From NCBI GenBank assembly GCA_026770615.1, contig MU631453.1, positions 286,060 to 298,987 of the forward strand: 12,928 bases of DNA. Reading direction: 5' to 3'. A program made the translations under genes and the position numbers. The notes beneath the pieces were generated by a model. That model was not told the DNA's origin and searched no databases. It saw only the letters and a list, made by a program, of their open reading frames with translations. The stretch is from Pavlovales sp. CCMP2436 (lineage: Eukaryota > Haptophyta > Pavlovophyceae > Pavlovales). Positions within the stretch are counted from its first letter, which is position 1. The number at the start of each line of letters is the position of its first letter. Below are positions 1 through 7,749 of the stretch, one piece after another.

Positions 1-1486
1 GTGTTCGTCGAGCGCGCCGCGGCACCCTCCACGAGCGTGAGCGGCGGCGTGACCTTCTTGTGCTTGGCGAGAACCTTTTTGGGCGAGACCAGCTCGATGT
101 CGTCCTCCTGCGAAGGCAGCGGCAGCGGGTCGACCTTGCGGTACGGCACAAACTTGATTGGTGTGAGCGTGGTGACGTAGGTCTTGCCCGTGCGCAGCTG
201 AGAGCTCGTGCCCTTGGTGGTGCTGAGCTCCATCACCGTGTCGAGGAAGCCTGGCGAGCGCGTGCCCGGCCGGCTGGCGGCCAGGCTCTGCACGTCGGCG
301 CCCTCCAGCGTGACGATAATCTTGTGTTCCGCGGGTGCGTCCTTGACGTCGAGGCGGTAGACGGCGCGCTTGATGGCCATACTGCTGAGCCCGAGCGTGA
401 GGACGCCCGTCTCCTTGGACCACTCGGCGGAGGCGAGGTCCGCGATCGTGATGAAGAGTGTCAGCGTCGGTGGAGGCTGGGACTCCTGCTCCGGGCCCGG
501 CAGGCTGAGCTCGGTGAACTCGAGGTGGCGCGGCCCGAAGTGGAGGGTCTCGCATTGAGCGTGCGTGCCTGTTTTGTGCGCACCGGTAGAAGTAAGTGGG
601 ACGGAGGACGTGAGGGGACGGTGGTCAGAGGTGCCTGCGCGTGCGTGCGCCGCGCTGTAGCCTCGCGCATGGCGAGGGGAAGGATGTGCGCACCGAGGCA
701 GTAGATGTGCTTTGGCGAAACCTTGAGGACGTTGCTGATGTGCAGTGTGGCGAGCTTCAGCCTCGCGGCGGGGGCAAAGTCGCGCGCGTTGATCGAGTCC
801 GTGCCAACGAGTAAGCGGAGCTCGTCTACGTCGACACCGACCTGGGCAAGCACGCTGATCAGCGAGGCCGCGATCGCGCCCGACGTGCACGCCGAGGTCG
901 CGGCCCACAGGCGCTCGCCGCCCGCGAGCGCGAGCAGCGCCTGTCGCCCGCCCGAGTCGTTGTGGCTTAGCTCCTCCAAGACGCCCGCCGCCTCCAAGCG
1001 CGCCTCGAGCAGCTCGGCATCGCCGTCAGCGCGCTGCGAGCGGCAAAAGGGGCTCGGCGTCTCCGACGCCGCCTCGTCGTCAAGCGCGACGTCGACGATC
1101 CAGTCGAGCGCCGGACCGAGGTCGAGAGCGAGCTGCGGCACCTTGCCCTTGGACTTGCTGTTGGCCGCGCCGACCAATTCGGCCGCGCGCGCGATGACGG
1201 TTAAGCAGACGGTCGCGATGGCGGGGTGCATGCGCGAGGGCTCCTTGAAGTTCTCGACGAGCAGCTGCGAGATGTCGCGCGGCAGCGCGCCCTTGAGCTC
1301 GCCGATCATCCCGAGCACGTCCTGCAGCATGCACACGATGAACTCGATGCCCTTGTCGTCGAGTTTCTCCGAGCCCTTCAACCTGTCGTGGCTGAAGCGG
1401 TTGACGCACGTGTTGATCTTGGCGCGCACCGCGCCGGCCACGTCCGCGCCGCCCTTCGCCTTTGCCTTCTTGGTCGGCGTCGGCAT
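1..1486 (-). CDS. Two-exon gene of unknown function, 3' end beyond the window
   Basis: Exon 1 runs 1486 to 694 and exon 2 from 568 to the window edge, joined by a phase-1 GT-AG intron at 569-693. The ATG at 1486 opens a basic start (MPTPTKKAKAKGG), followed by a largely helical region of about 260 residues. Exon 2 is read in another frame from the unspliced ORF and stays open for about 188 codons (…CETLHFGPRHLEF…), which supports the splice. Its short alternating hydrophobic stretches suggest beta structure, and it turns basic near the edge (SPKKVLAKHKK). About 453 residues are visible and no stop is reached. I recognise no family. Codons strongly prefer G or C at the third position, as in the gene at 2080. 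The plus-strand ORFs over this region are shadows. Gene and intron are well supported; the function is unknown. Confidence 0.72.
569..693 (-). other. Spliceosomal intron, 125 nt, phase 1
   Basis: On the minus strand the donor reads CTCG|GTGCGC and the acceptor ACAAAACAG|GCACGC. A pyrimidine-rich stretch (CGTCCTCCGTCCCACTTACTTCT) precedes the acceptor by about 20 nt. Removing the intron joins …HIYCLG to THAQCETLHF in frame and moves the reading frame into a long open exon 2. Without splicing, the exon 1 frame becomes a low-complexity Ser/Arg tail that stops at 461. Confidence 0.8.
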
Positions 1487-2079
1487 TGCCTCGGCTCCCT
1501 CTTTCGGCTGCTGCTTCGTTCAGCGCTGCTTTCGCTTTGTCTCCAAAAATTAAACTTTTCCGGTGTGGCGCGCTAACTAACCCGCATATACAGTACAGGT
1601 GAATATAAAGATATATAATTAGAATGCGCTGAGCGCAGCTCGCCGGGCCTGCCCCTTTTCACGGGGGCGACAGCTATCTCCTTCCCCCGGTCACAATTCC
1701 CAACAAGAGGTCTCTTGCCCTGGCAGCAGGGGTGGTAGAGGTAAAGTTGGTGTCGATCTCGTAGCAGATGCCACAGGCTCTCCCCCTTACCCCCCCCCAC
1801 ACACACAATCACACACACAACGCTCACGTCCATCTAGGTGCGTGTGCCCTGTCCCCCGCGGCCGCCGCGGTCGAGGCATGCGCCCCAGTCGGCGTTGTGA
1901 CTGCGCCAGTTGTCGTCGCGGTACTATCGTCGGTTGCCGGGCTAGTTCCTAGTTCTGTTGCCGGGCTATTTTTAATCTGTGCCGGTGAGCGACAGTACCC
2001 GTTCGGCTGAACCCGTCCGCTCCAACCAGACATACTTGCGCTCCCTCGCTCGGCACCGCACCACTCTACCCCTCTCGCC
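1487..2079. promoter_or_regulatory. Divergent intergenic spacer between two genes
   Basis: This 593-bp stretch separates the minus-strand gene starting at 1486 from the plus-strand gene starting at 2080, so it should hold both promoters. It contains an AT-rich patch (about 1545-1625) and the dispersed repeat copy at 1719-1923. Short ORFs cross it on both strands. Comparison of the two repeat copies gives no clear protein-coding substitution pattern, so none is called. No specific core promoter element can be assigned with confidence. Confidence 0.4.
1719..1923 (+). repeat. Dispersed repeat X, copy 1
   Basis: This stretch aligns along its whole length with 12126-12330 in the same orientation. 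Shared blocks include CCTGGCAGCAGGG, a C-tract followed by ACACA repeats, CAACGCTCACGTCCAT, GTGCCCTGTCC and GCGCCAGTTGT. The copies differ by scattered substitutions and by length changes in the C/CA tract and GC-rich runs. The nearby flanks do not match. It could be a fragment of a mobile element or a duplicated 3' gene end. On the minus strand, a GTGAGC donor-like site sits just before the CA/C tract in both copies. Confidence 0.75.
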
Positions 2080-3162
2080 ATGCCAAGCACGGTGGTAGCG
2101 CTCCTCGCCTGCTGCGCCGTCGCTATGATCGTGGCCTCAGCACCCTCCGCAGCCAACGCCAAGAAGGTCGGCGATGGGTGGCGAGCGGTGGGCGACGACG
2201 ACGAACCCGCGCTCTCAGTATCCGCTCACTCTTCGCTCCGCTGCTTCGTCGACGACGCTCACGGGCAGAGAGCGACGGTCCTCGAGCTCAGGTCGGGTAT
2301 TTCGCTGGCACTCGGGCAGCCTGGCTTCACGAAGAGCGCAGTGAGCGAGCTTGCGTGCGCGGTCTATGACGGCAGGCCGATCGTCGTTCTGCAGGACGAG
2401 GCCGGCGGCGCACTACGCGCTCTCGCCTGGGTGCACGACGATGGCCACCCCAAATCTGGCCGCTGGACGCGCTTTGGCATCGGCCCGCTTTCCGACGGAC
2501 TCGCGACGAGACGATCAGGCATCAGCATGGCGCCGCACGAGGACGGGCTCTACATCGGCTACACGGAGGAGAGCGAGCACGGCACCATGCTCGCCGTGGT
2601 GAAGATGCTCTCGCACTCGAGCACCTGGGTCACGATTGGCAGCTGGCAGCTCCAGCTCGCGTCCGCTGGTGTGCGGCAGGTTGCCGTTCTCGCGACAAGC
2701 AGCGGGTCGCCGCTCGTCACGTTGCGTGGCGCAGGGCACAACAAGACGAAATCCGATCTCGTCAGCATCCTCACCAACGACAGCATCCGACACCAGTCCG
2801 CCCACTATCTCGTTGTCCAAAGCGGGCGCTTAGACGACGAGCTCGAACTCCAGCCCGACGAGGAGGATGTGGAGTGGCATGACGACTACCTCTCTGATGA
2901 TGACGACGATGACGAGGAGTATAGCGACGAGTGCGATTACGGTGACCTCATCACGGCCTCGAGGAGACCGGGCTGGTCGACCACGAGATGGGCCACCTGC
3001 GCGGTCGTCATAATCACCGCAATCATGATGGCTATCTCTGCACTCCTCGGCGGTGCGCGCGTCGCCCCCGATGATCTCCTCATCGCAATGCCAGCCAGGC
3101 GGCCGGGCATTATTTCAGGTTTTCGCAAAGACCCGTCCAAGGACGCCGTGCTCCCGTTCTAG
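2080..3162 (+). CDS. Predicted type I membrane protein with acidic juxtamembrane stretch, unknown function
   Basis: A single 360-residue open frame starts at the ATG preceded by CCCCTCTCGCC. Residues 1-27 form a typical signal peptide: a hydrophobic core (VVALLACCAVAMIVA) and an Ala-rich end with a likely cleavage after SAANA. Residues 28-250 have alternating hydrophobic strands with Gly and Trp, which suggests a beta-rich luminal or extracellular domain. There are two N-glycosylation sequons (NKT, NDS). Residues 251-289 are strongly acidic (LSDDDDDDEEYSDE). Residues about 304-325 (WATCAVVIITAIMMAISALL) form one transmembrane helix, followed by a short basic-containing tail ending DAVLPF. The order suggests a signal-anchored surface or endomembrane protein with a short cytosolic tail. 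I recognise no domain. Base composition matches the gene at 1-1486. Confidence 0.72.
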   Translation: MPSTVVALLACCAVAMIVASAPSAANAKKVGDGWRAVGDDDEPALSVSAHSSLRCFVDDAHGQRATVLELRSGISLALGQPGFTKSAVSELACAVYDGRPIVVLQDEAGGALRALAWVHDDGHPKSGRWTRFGIGPLSDGLATRRSGISMAPHEDGLYIGYTEESEHGTMLAVVKMLSHSSTWVTIGSWQLQLASAGVRQVAVLATSSGSPLVTLRGAGHNKTKSDLVSILTNDSIRHQSAHYLVVQSGRLDDELELQPDEEDVEWHDDYLSDDDDDDEEYSDECDYGDLITASRRPGWSTTRWATCAVVIITAIMMAISALLGGARVAPDDLLIAMPARRPGIISGFRKDPSKDAVLPF

Positions 3163-3554
3163 AGTCGACTACAGCGTGGGCGATACCGTGGCCACCTCTA
3201 TGAACAACATTGCTAATGGTAACTATGCACACATACTTTGATATCTAGAGATAAATAGAGCTATATAGTTAGTTCTATTCAAAGAAAAAGCCATCATGAA
3301 TTAAAATTGAGAAGTAGTTCAAGCTGACGATAGTTCATAATTGGACCTAAGAGTGTCTATATTATCTCATATATAGATTGGTCATCTTATTACCAAAGTA
3401 GTACCCCGACTCTCAAAGAAGTTCACGTGATCACACGCAACTGCGTGATTCAGGGCGTCTTGCGGTCACCGACGCGCGCACTTTCTTTTTCAAAATAAAA
3501 TAATAACTAAGCACCTCTGCCCACGCCTTCGTCACCGCCTCTATCAAGCTCGCC
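3163..3554. other. AT-rich intergenic spacer
   Basis: This follows the stop of the membrane-protein gene. It is AT-rich (about 3240-3420 and 3485-3515) with no ORF, RNA gene or strong repeat visible. It probably contains the 3' UTR and terminator region of the upstream gene. Confidence 0.5.
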
Positions 3555-4163
3555 ATGGCCTCCTCATCCTCTGCCCCCTCCACGCCCCCTCCACGCCCGA
3601 CTGAAGCCGCCCTCTGCCCCTTGCCCTGCTCCAAACCCGAGACGCCCAGCAGCGTGGCGGTAGCGGCAGCGGCAGTGCCGGTAGCAGAGGCAGTAGCAGC
3701 GGTAATGCCGGTAGCAGTGCCGGCGGCATTGGGCAGCGTTGCATCTTCCTCCTCACTCGCCCCCCACCCAAGCTCAGCCGTCGCTGCTATGTTATTTTAT
3801 TCATATTTTATTCATATTCATATTCATATAACTAATAATGTAGTTATTAAAATGATTAGAATGATTAGAATCACCTTTATAGCCATTCTCCTTATCGTTC
3901 TCATTCAATCATATGGAATGGATCTGCACCCTGCCTGTACGCCTTCGGGCTGCAAGTCGGGGGACGTTATAAGAACTATTATACACAAAAAAGGACCCTC
4001 CCTGAGCAGTATGTACTTTTCTTTTGAGTTATTCAACGCTCTAAATCAAAATCAATATTTATTGAATATTCATTCACATTCATACGTGATGGATATGCAT
4101 ATACATCCATTCATAATTATCGTTATTATGAATATGATTATATATATATATATATATAAATAA
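3555..4163 (+). CDS. Doubtful ORF, GC-rich Ala/Ser/Pro start fused to AT-rich low-complexity DNA
   Basis: The 202-codon frame has two unlike halves. Codons 1-75 lie in a GC-rich island and read as Ser/Pro/Ala-rich sequence with imperfect GTAGCGGCA-type repeats (VAVAAAAVPVAEAVAAV). From about 3790 the DNA is AT-rich simple sequence (repeated TTCATA) and the translation is Ile/His/Asn low complexity ending IYIYIYK over a TA microsatellite. The first half could be a real exon whose splice donor I cannot place. The second half is almost certainly not coding. Confidence 0.15.
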   Translation: MASSSSAPSTPPPRPTEAALCPLPCSKPETPSSVAVAAAAVPVAEAVAAVMPVAVPAALGSVASSSSLAPHPSSAVAAMLFYSYFIHIHIHITNNVVIKMIRMIRITFIAILLIVLIQSYGMDLHPACTPSGCKSGDVIRTIIHKKGPSLSSMYFSFELFNALNQNQYLLNIHSHSYVMDMHIHPFIIIVIMNMIIYIYIYK

Positions 4164-4165
4164 CC

Positions 4166-4580
4166 TCACTGAGCAGCGTCGCGTCATGAACAATTATCAT
4201 TAATCGAATAATAAGGATCACTATTATGAATATAAGTATGCACTTGATCATAATTGTTATTTTATGATTATGATTATGATTATGATTGAAATATTATTTT
4301 TTTGAAATGTACAATCACTGAGCAGCAATGCATCATGAATAATTATCATTAATCCAATAATAAGGATCACTATTATGAATATAAGTATGCACTTGATCAT
4401 AATTGTTATTTTATGATTATGATTATGATTATGATTGAAATATTTTTTTTTAAATGTACAATCACTGAGCAGCAATGCGTCATGATTAAATACCATTAAT
4501 CCATGAATTATTATTGTTTTTTATAATCACGATTCTGATCGAAAGATTTTGTGTGATTTTTAAGTACCTTCACTGAGCAG
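4166..4580 (+). repeat. Tandem satellite, unit about 147-149 bp
   Basis: Units start with TCACTGAGCAGC at 4166, 4315, 4462 and 4570. Unit 1 (149 bp) and unit 2 (147 bp) are almost identical. Both contain a TATGAT/TATGATT microsatellite, ACTATTATGAATATAAG and TGCACTTGATCATAATTG. Unit 3 (4462-4569) is shortened and diverged, and a fourth is just begun. A more degenerate unit seems to begin near 4001 (CCCTGAGCAG). It is noncoding and AT-rich. The minus-strand ORF over 4257-4496 is only repeat translated. Confidence 0.88.
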
Positions 4581-4958
4581 CGACGCGGTGCCCGACCGCC
4601 ATTCCGCCTGGCCTCCCGTCAGACGGTCTCTTGCGTAAGAGCCGCTCAAAGCCTTCCCGCGCACACGTGGAGCACGACGCAGCCTGCGAACTTGCACAGG
4701 GTTTGTAGGTGTAGGTGTTACATAGGGTGATACATAGGGCGTAATGTAAGGGAGGGAGTGGCAACATGTTTCTCATGTATCGAATGCAAGGCAACCGCTG
4801 ATATATGCATTTTGAGAAGTGTGAGGGCAAGGGAGTGTTACATGGTGCGACATATGGTTCTTCACGTTACGTGTCATATGATACTTATCCCCTTTTTATA
4901 GCACACATTAAAAGCTGTAGCGATCACCGGTGCCAAAACTTTTGTTCTCAGAAAATAA
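4581..4958. other. Gene-free stretch, no clear feature
   Basis: Mixed-composition sequence between the satellite and the direct repeats. It holds weak related motifs: GTGTTACATAGGGTGATACATAGGG near 4717 and GTGTTACATGGTGCGACATATGG near 4837. ORFs on both strands lack gene-like character. Confidence 0.35.
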
Positions 4959-5116
4959 GCGTAGACGCACGCAGCCTCCCAACACAGGCAGTGCAGTCAT
5001 CCAACCGCCCCCCCTTAAAAAATAAAAAATACCTGCGCATGGGTGCTGAGACCTTTCGCTTCCAGAAGTTTGGCGTGGACGCACACAGCCTCCCAACACA
5101 GGCAGTGCAGTCATCC
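4959..5116 (+). repeat. Direct repeat pair, 44 bp, 114-bp period
   Basis: 4959-5002 and 5073-5116 match over 44 bp with two differences. Both read GCGT[A/G]GACGCAC[G/A]CAGCC followed by TCCCAACACAGGCAGTGCAG and TCATCC. The intervening DNA shares weaker similarity, so this may be two units of a ~114-bp tandem repeat. It has no recognised function. Confidence 0.8.
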
Positions 5117-5173
5117 CCCCCCAACCTCCCCCACCTAATGTTGCTCCCGCCCACGCCGAACATTCCGTGGCAA

Positions 5174-5235
5174 TTTTAAAAGTTGAGACTTTTCTCACGG
5201 GCAAACGCCCGTGAGAAAATTCTCACTTTTAAATC
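5174..5235. repeat. Long imperfect inverted repeat (hairpin), about 29-bp arms, 4-nt loop
   Basis: The left arm (TTTTAAAAGTTGAGACTTTT then CTCACGGGC) pairs with the right arm (GCCCGTGAGAAAA then TTCTCACTTTTAAA) around the loop AAAC at 5203-5206. A few mismatches lie in the outer half. No adjacent gene ends here, so a terminator role cannot be assigned. A foldback element or a cruciform-prone site is as likely. Confidence 0.8.
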
Positions 5236-5310
5236 TTTTTAAATATCGCCTCTTAGCGCGCGCTTTGCGCCGTAAGGCCCAACAGAGCTCACCGAGGCTC
5301 GTCCACGGCA

Positions 5311-5365
5311 ATGATAGACGAGGAGGCGTCGCAGCGCTCAGGATCAAGCAGGGCGCCAGCTTGAG
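5311..5365 (+). repeat. Degenerate copy of the right terminal inverted repeat
   Basis: GGCGTCGCAGCGCTCAGGA, AAGCAGGGCG and CCAGCTTGA recall the order of motifs in the right TIR at 6846-6929 (GGCGACGCAGCGCTCAGA, CCAGCAAAAC, GTCAGCTTGA), with internal deletions. It suggests an older, truncated relative of the element next door. Confidence 0.4.
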
Positions 5366-5419
5366 TATTTATCTGTTATCAGATTCAGTATCGTTAATAA
5401 CTAGCTAACGTATACATTA

Positions 5420-5469
5420 CAGCTTGAATCCCTATCAGTCAGTATACTGACTGATAGGGATTCAAGCTG
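5420..5469. repeat. Perfect 50-bp palindrome at the left edge of the TIR element
   Basis: Two perfect 23-bp arms (CAGCTTGAATCCCTATCAG plus TCAG, and the reverse complement) flank TATA at 5443-5446. The right arm is the outer end of the 84-bp TIR. The left arm is therefore an extra, oppositely oriented copy of the same element end placed outside the element. Confidence 0.92.
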
Positions 5470-5538
5470 GCGTCTGACTGTTCTGAATGTTTTGCTGGTC
5501 TGAGCGCTGCGTCGCCCATTGCCTGCCAGTATACATTA

Positions 5539-6136
5539 CAGCTACCGCGAATAAAGATTTTGGTCTTTATTAAATTCGCGGCACGATGGCTATCGTCCGC
5601 GATACACTACAAGCGCGCAAACGAGACGGGCGCAATCTTATCCAGTACACGATACCGTAGCAACACGTCCGGAGTGAAAAGCTGCTCGCGTTCCCGAGAT
5701 ACAGCCTGTCGTAGGTTGACATCGCGATGGGCCAACGTGGCGAATCGCGCCCGGGCTTGAGCGTGCACGCGTTCTTCGTGTCGGATCTTCACCCTGTCAC
5801 GCCTCTTCTTCAAGGAGGATGGCATGGCGTGAGATCGCGGATCGCTCCCACGCTGTCTCGTGCCCAGCACGCTTTGCTGCCTCGCTAGTATTCGTCTGCG
5901 AGGTGGTGTGGCGAGGTGCGCATCCCCGCGTCCACCAAGCTCACCGCCCAGTCCGCCGCAGTCGCCACCGCCGCCGAGGCCACCGCACAGCCCGCCACAA
6001 AGCCCAACGCCCAGCTCTAGCGAAGTCCCTCCGTCACCATGCCCGTTGAGCCCTCCGCCCGAGCTATCAACCATCCGCGCACCGAGGATGGCTAGGGTGG
6101 TGGTAAAAGACCACAAATCTTTATTCGCGGCAGCTG
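5539..6136. mobile_element. Nested TA-flanked TIR element, 598 bp
   Basis: The left end (CAGCTACCGCGAATAAAGAT) and right end (reverse complement CAGCTGCCGCGAATAAAGAT) are inverted repeats for about 33 bp, continuing into TTTGGTCTTTA and TTGTGGTCTTTTA. TA lies immediately outside both ends (5537-5538 and 6137-6138). A second internal inverted repeat at the left end (5545-5582, CCGCGAA…TTCGCGG) repeats the terminal motif. TA target sites and CAG-starting ends resemble Tc1/mariner-type elements; that class assignment is inference. It holds one minus-strand ORF of unknown function. Confidence 0.7.
5607..6074 (-). CDS. ORF inside the nested TIR element, unknown
   Basis: From the first ATG at 6074 the frame gives about 155 residues. 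It starts with a Gly-rich segment (imperfect GGLCGGLGGGG) and continues into a basic, helix-prone half with a cluster SSLKKRRDRVKIRHEER that could act as a nuclear signal or bind DNA. It is too short for a mariner-type transposase and shows no visible DDE/D pattern. The Gly-rich part overlaps low-complexity CCGCC DNA, so the frame may be fortuitous. Confidence 0.25.
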   Translation of the reverse strand: MVDSSGGGLNGHGDGGTSLELGVGLCGGLCGGLGGGGDCGGLGGELGGRGDAHLATPPRRRILARQQSVLGTRQRGSDPRSHAMPSSLKKRRDRVKIRHEERVHAQARARFATLAHRDVNLRQAVSREREQLFTPDVLLRYRVLDKIAPVSFARL

Positions 6137-6325
6137 TATGTTATATTAATGTTAGGGGGTTCGGGCTGGCGGTACGTTTCAAGTTCAAGTCAGGCTGATC
6201 TAAGCGCTCCGACGCAGGCTCCTAAGCGCTACGCCGAAGTGGGGAGCTGGTAGAAGTGGTGGATGATGAGGAAGCCGAAAACAAAGCGCTGGAGTCGCTG
6301 CGCAACGCGGGGCCGCCCGACAGTG
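6137..6325. other. Element interior between the nested TIR element and the 138-bp array
   Basis: No gene is convincing here. A plus-strand frame rich in Asp and Glu (VVDDEEAENKALESL) opens around 6250 but stops at the first repeat boundary (6510). A minus-strand frame also spans it. Confidence 0.3.
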
Positions 6326-6824
6326 CGCGAGCAAGCGAGTCCATTGGTGATCCCAGCAGTGACGTATCGCTGGGAAGCGATGGGGTTTTGAATGTCGAGA
6401 GCTCGTTTGCCCGTGCAGGGTGCGGGCCGCAGCGCGGGGGCGCGGTGGAAGGACTGGTTGAAGAGGGAGCCGAAGGAGCCGAGACGTCGAGCGCGAGCGA
6501 GTCCACTTGATGGCGGTTTTGGGTTTTGAATGCCGTGAACTTGTTCGCGCGTGCAGGGCGCGGGCCGCAGCGCGGGGGCGCGTTGGAAGGACTGGTTGAA
6601 GAAGGAGCCGAAGGAGCCGAGACGTCGAGCGCGAGCGAGTCCACTTGATGGCGGTTTTGGGTTTTGAATGCCGTGAACTCGTTCGCGCGTGCAGGGCGCG
6701 GGCCGCAGCGCGGGGGCGCGTTGGAAGGACTGGTTGAAGAAGGAGCCGAAGGAGCCGAGACGTCGAGCGCGAGCGAGTCCACTTGATGGCGGTTATGTAT
6801 AATAGCTAGTGGCGCCCAAGCCAA
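6222..6824 (-). CDS. Repeat-spanning ORF with 46-residue repeats, doubtful
   Basis: An open minus-strand frame of about 200 codons translates the 138-bp array into 46-residue repeats (NRHQVDSLALDVSAPSAPSS…). It ends in a Ser-rich tail (SSSSTTSTSSPLRRSA). The frame has no ATG at its beginning, which is a TTG at the edge of the array. Because the array length is a multiple of three, an open frame can persist by chance. It lies between the TIRs of the 1.49-kb element and could be a remnant of its protein. Confidence 0.22.
   Translation of the reverse strand: MAWAPLAIIHNRHQVDSLALDVSAPSAPSSTSPSNAPPRCGPRPARANEFTAFKTQNRHQVDSLALDVSAPSAPSSTSPSNAPPRCGPRPARANKFTAFKTQNRHQVDSLALDVSAPSAPSSTSPSTAPPRCGPHPARANELSTFKTPSLPSDTSLLGSPMDSLARALSGGPALRSDSSALFSASSSSTTSTSSPLRRSA
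6326..6794 (+). repeat. Tandem repeat, 138-bp unit, about 3.3 copies
   Basis: GAGACGTCGAGCGCGAGCGA recurs at 6481, 6619 and 6757, exactly 138 bp apart. The units at 6481-6618 and 6619-6756 differ at about one position (GAACTTG/GAACTCG). The first unit (about 6326-6480) is diverged and slightly longer. The unit length is a multiple of three, so minus-strand frames stay open through it. Near identity of the two central units implies recent amplification or gene conversion. Confidence 0.92.
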
Positions 6825-6917
6825 CGCAGCCGACTAAGGCACGCAGCAGGCAATGGGCGACGCAGCGCTCAGACCAGCAAAACATTCAGAACAGTCAGAC
6901 GTCAGCTTGAATCCCTA

Positions 6918-7745
6918 TCAGTCAATATAATAGCTAGACTGACTGGCTGAACTGAACTGAGTGAGTGAGCCAAAATAAGCTGGCTGCTCGTCATCTTCGT
7001 CGGAATCGACGATGTTGTTGGGTTTGCCGATCTGGTCCTTCTCTCGACTAGTCCTTCCAGCGCTAGTCGGATCCCGAGCCTCGAGAAGCAGGTCGAAGTA
7101 CGTCTAACATCTTACATTTACACGAAGGTAACTGAAGGCACGAACCCCGAAATCCCGACGTAACAGTCTGAATCCGGCTCTGCGCCCAGACTGGTTATCA
7201 ACCTCTGATAGTCCAGTCAGTGTCTGCGGCCAGACCAGCACCACGCTGGATCCGTAGCCTGACAGAAGTGAACAACGCCCGTCGCGCGGCGCTTAAGGTC
7301 GTTGGCTAGATCTCGGAACTCTCTCGTCATGTAGTGCGAAACTGCTCACACGTGTTCTTGCTCGTCGGGTAGTTCTTCCACTTAGCGAGCTACTCGTCGC
7401 GCCGCTTCATCCTTTTGCAGCGGTACTTGAGGATCGTCTCGACCTCGAACGTGCTCAGCTCCGCGTGCGTGCCCGTCTCTCCAAAATCTTCGTTGTCGTC
7501 GAGCACGCCAGTCGCGTCAGCGGCGTCGCCATCCTCACTATCGCTGTCGGCCGCGAACCCACCGGCGGCTCCAGGAGCTTGCCACTGCGCCTCATGGACA
7601 GGCAGCTTGCTGCGCTCAGCGCGGTGGCGATCGACGACCTGGCTCACCGCCCTAACCTTGAGCTTGTCGGGGTGCAGCGTCTTGTTGAGGAAGTTCCAGT
7701 CGGGCCCGAGCGCGCTGAAGTGCAGGTTGAGTGCCAAGGCTAGAA
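6918..7745 (-). pseudogene. Decayed chromodomain protein gene, copy C
   Basis: Reading from 7745, an exon after a possible acceptor (TTCTAG|CC) encodes LALNLHFSALGPDWNFLN and a basic stretch. An acidic linker follows (ADSDSEDGDAAD, DDNEDF), and then a chromodomain at about 7450-7327: FEVETILKYRCKRMKRRDE, a TAG stop at 7392-7390, then LAKWKNYPTSKNT, Cys where the conserved Trp is expected, and EQF. A TGA follows at 7329-7327, while a neighbouring frame continues MTREFRDLANDLKRRA. A further open stretch after an acceptor-like TTAG (7103-6918) gives an acidic tail (NNIVDSDEDDEQPAYFG) and stops inside the right TIR. Chromodomains bind methylated histone tails or similar ligands; here the fold is interrupted. 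The pattern VExIL…KWxxYPxSxN is diagnostic. The full gene structure is uncertain. Confidence 0.65.
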
Positions 7746-7749
7746 TTTC

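Larger units (their letters stand above)
5443..6929. mobile_element. TIR element, about 1.49 kb, with 84-bp terminal inverted repeats
   Basis: 5443-5526 and 6846-6929 are inverted copies over 84 bp with two mismatches. Shared landmarks are TGACTGATAGGGATTCAAGC, GTCTGACTGTTCTGAATG, TTTTGCTGGTCTGAGCGC and TGCGTCGCCCATTGCCTGC. TATA stands at both outer ends, so a TA or TATA target duplication is possible. The interior contains a nested TIR element (5539-6136) and a 138-bp tandem array (6326-6794). No recognisable transposase is present, so this is probably a non-autonomous DNA transposon. It sits at the 3' end of the decayed chromodomain gene copy C. Confidence 0.8.

Noticed and set aside
60..1576. 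Plus-strand ORFs opposite the first gene
   Set aside because: They are antisense shadows of GC-rich codons. The minus-strand reading is supported by a consistent intron and more plausible protein composition.
1824..2162. Minus-strand ORF through repeat X as a gene
   Set aside because: Substitutions between the two copies change amino acids freely in both strands' frames, so no coding constraint is visible.
3785..4163. Membrane protein segment in the ORF starting at 3555
   Set aside because: The Ile-rich translation comes from AT simple repeats, not from gene-like codons.
4166..4580. CRISPR array
   Set aside because: The repeat unit is a contiguous 147-bp tandem with no alternating unique spacers, and the setting is eukaryotic.
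4908..5204. Minus-strand ORFs with repeated MTALPVLGGCVR
   Set aside because: The repetition is just the 44-bp direct repeat translated. No other evidence of a gene.
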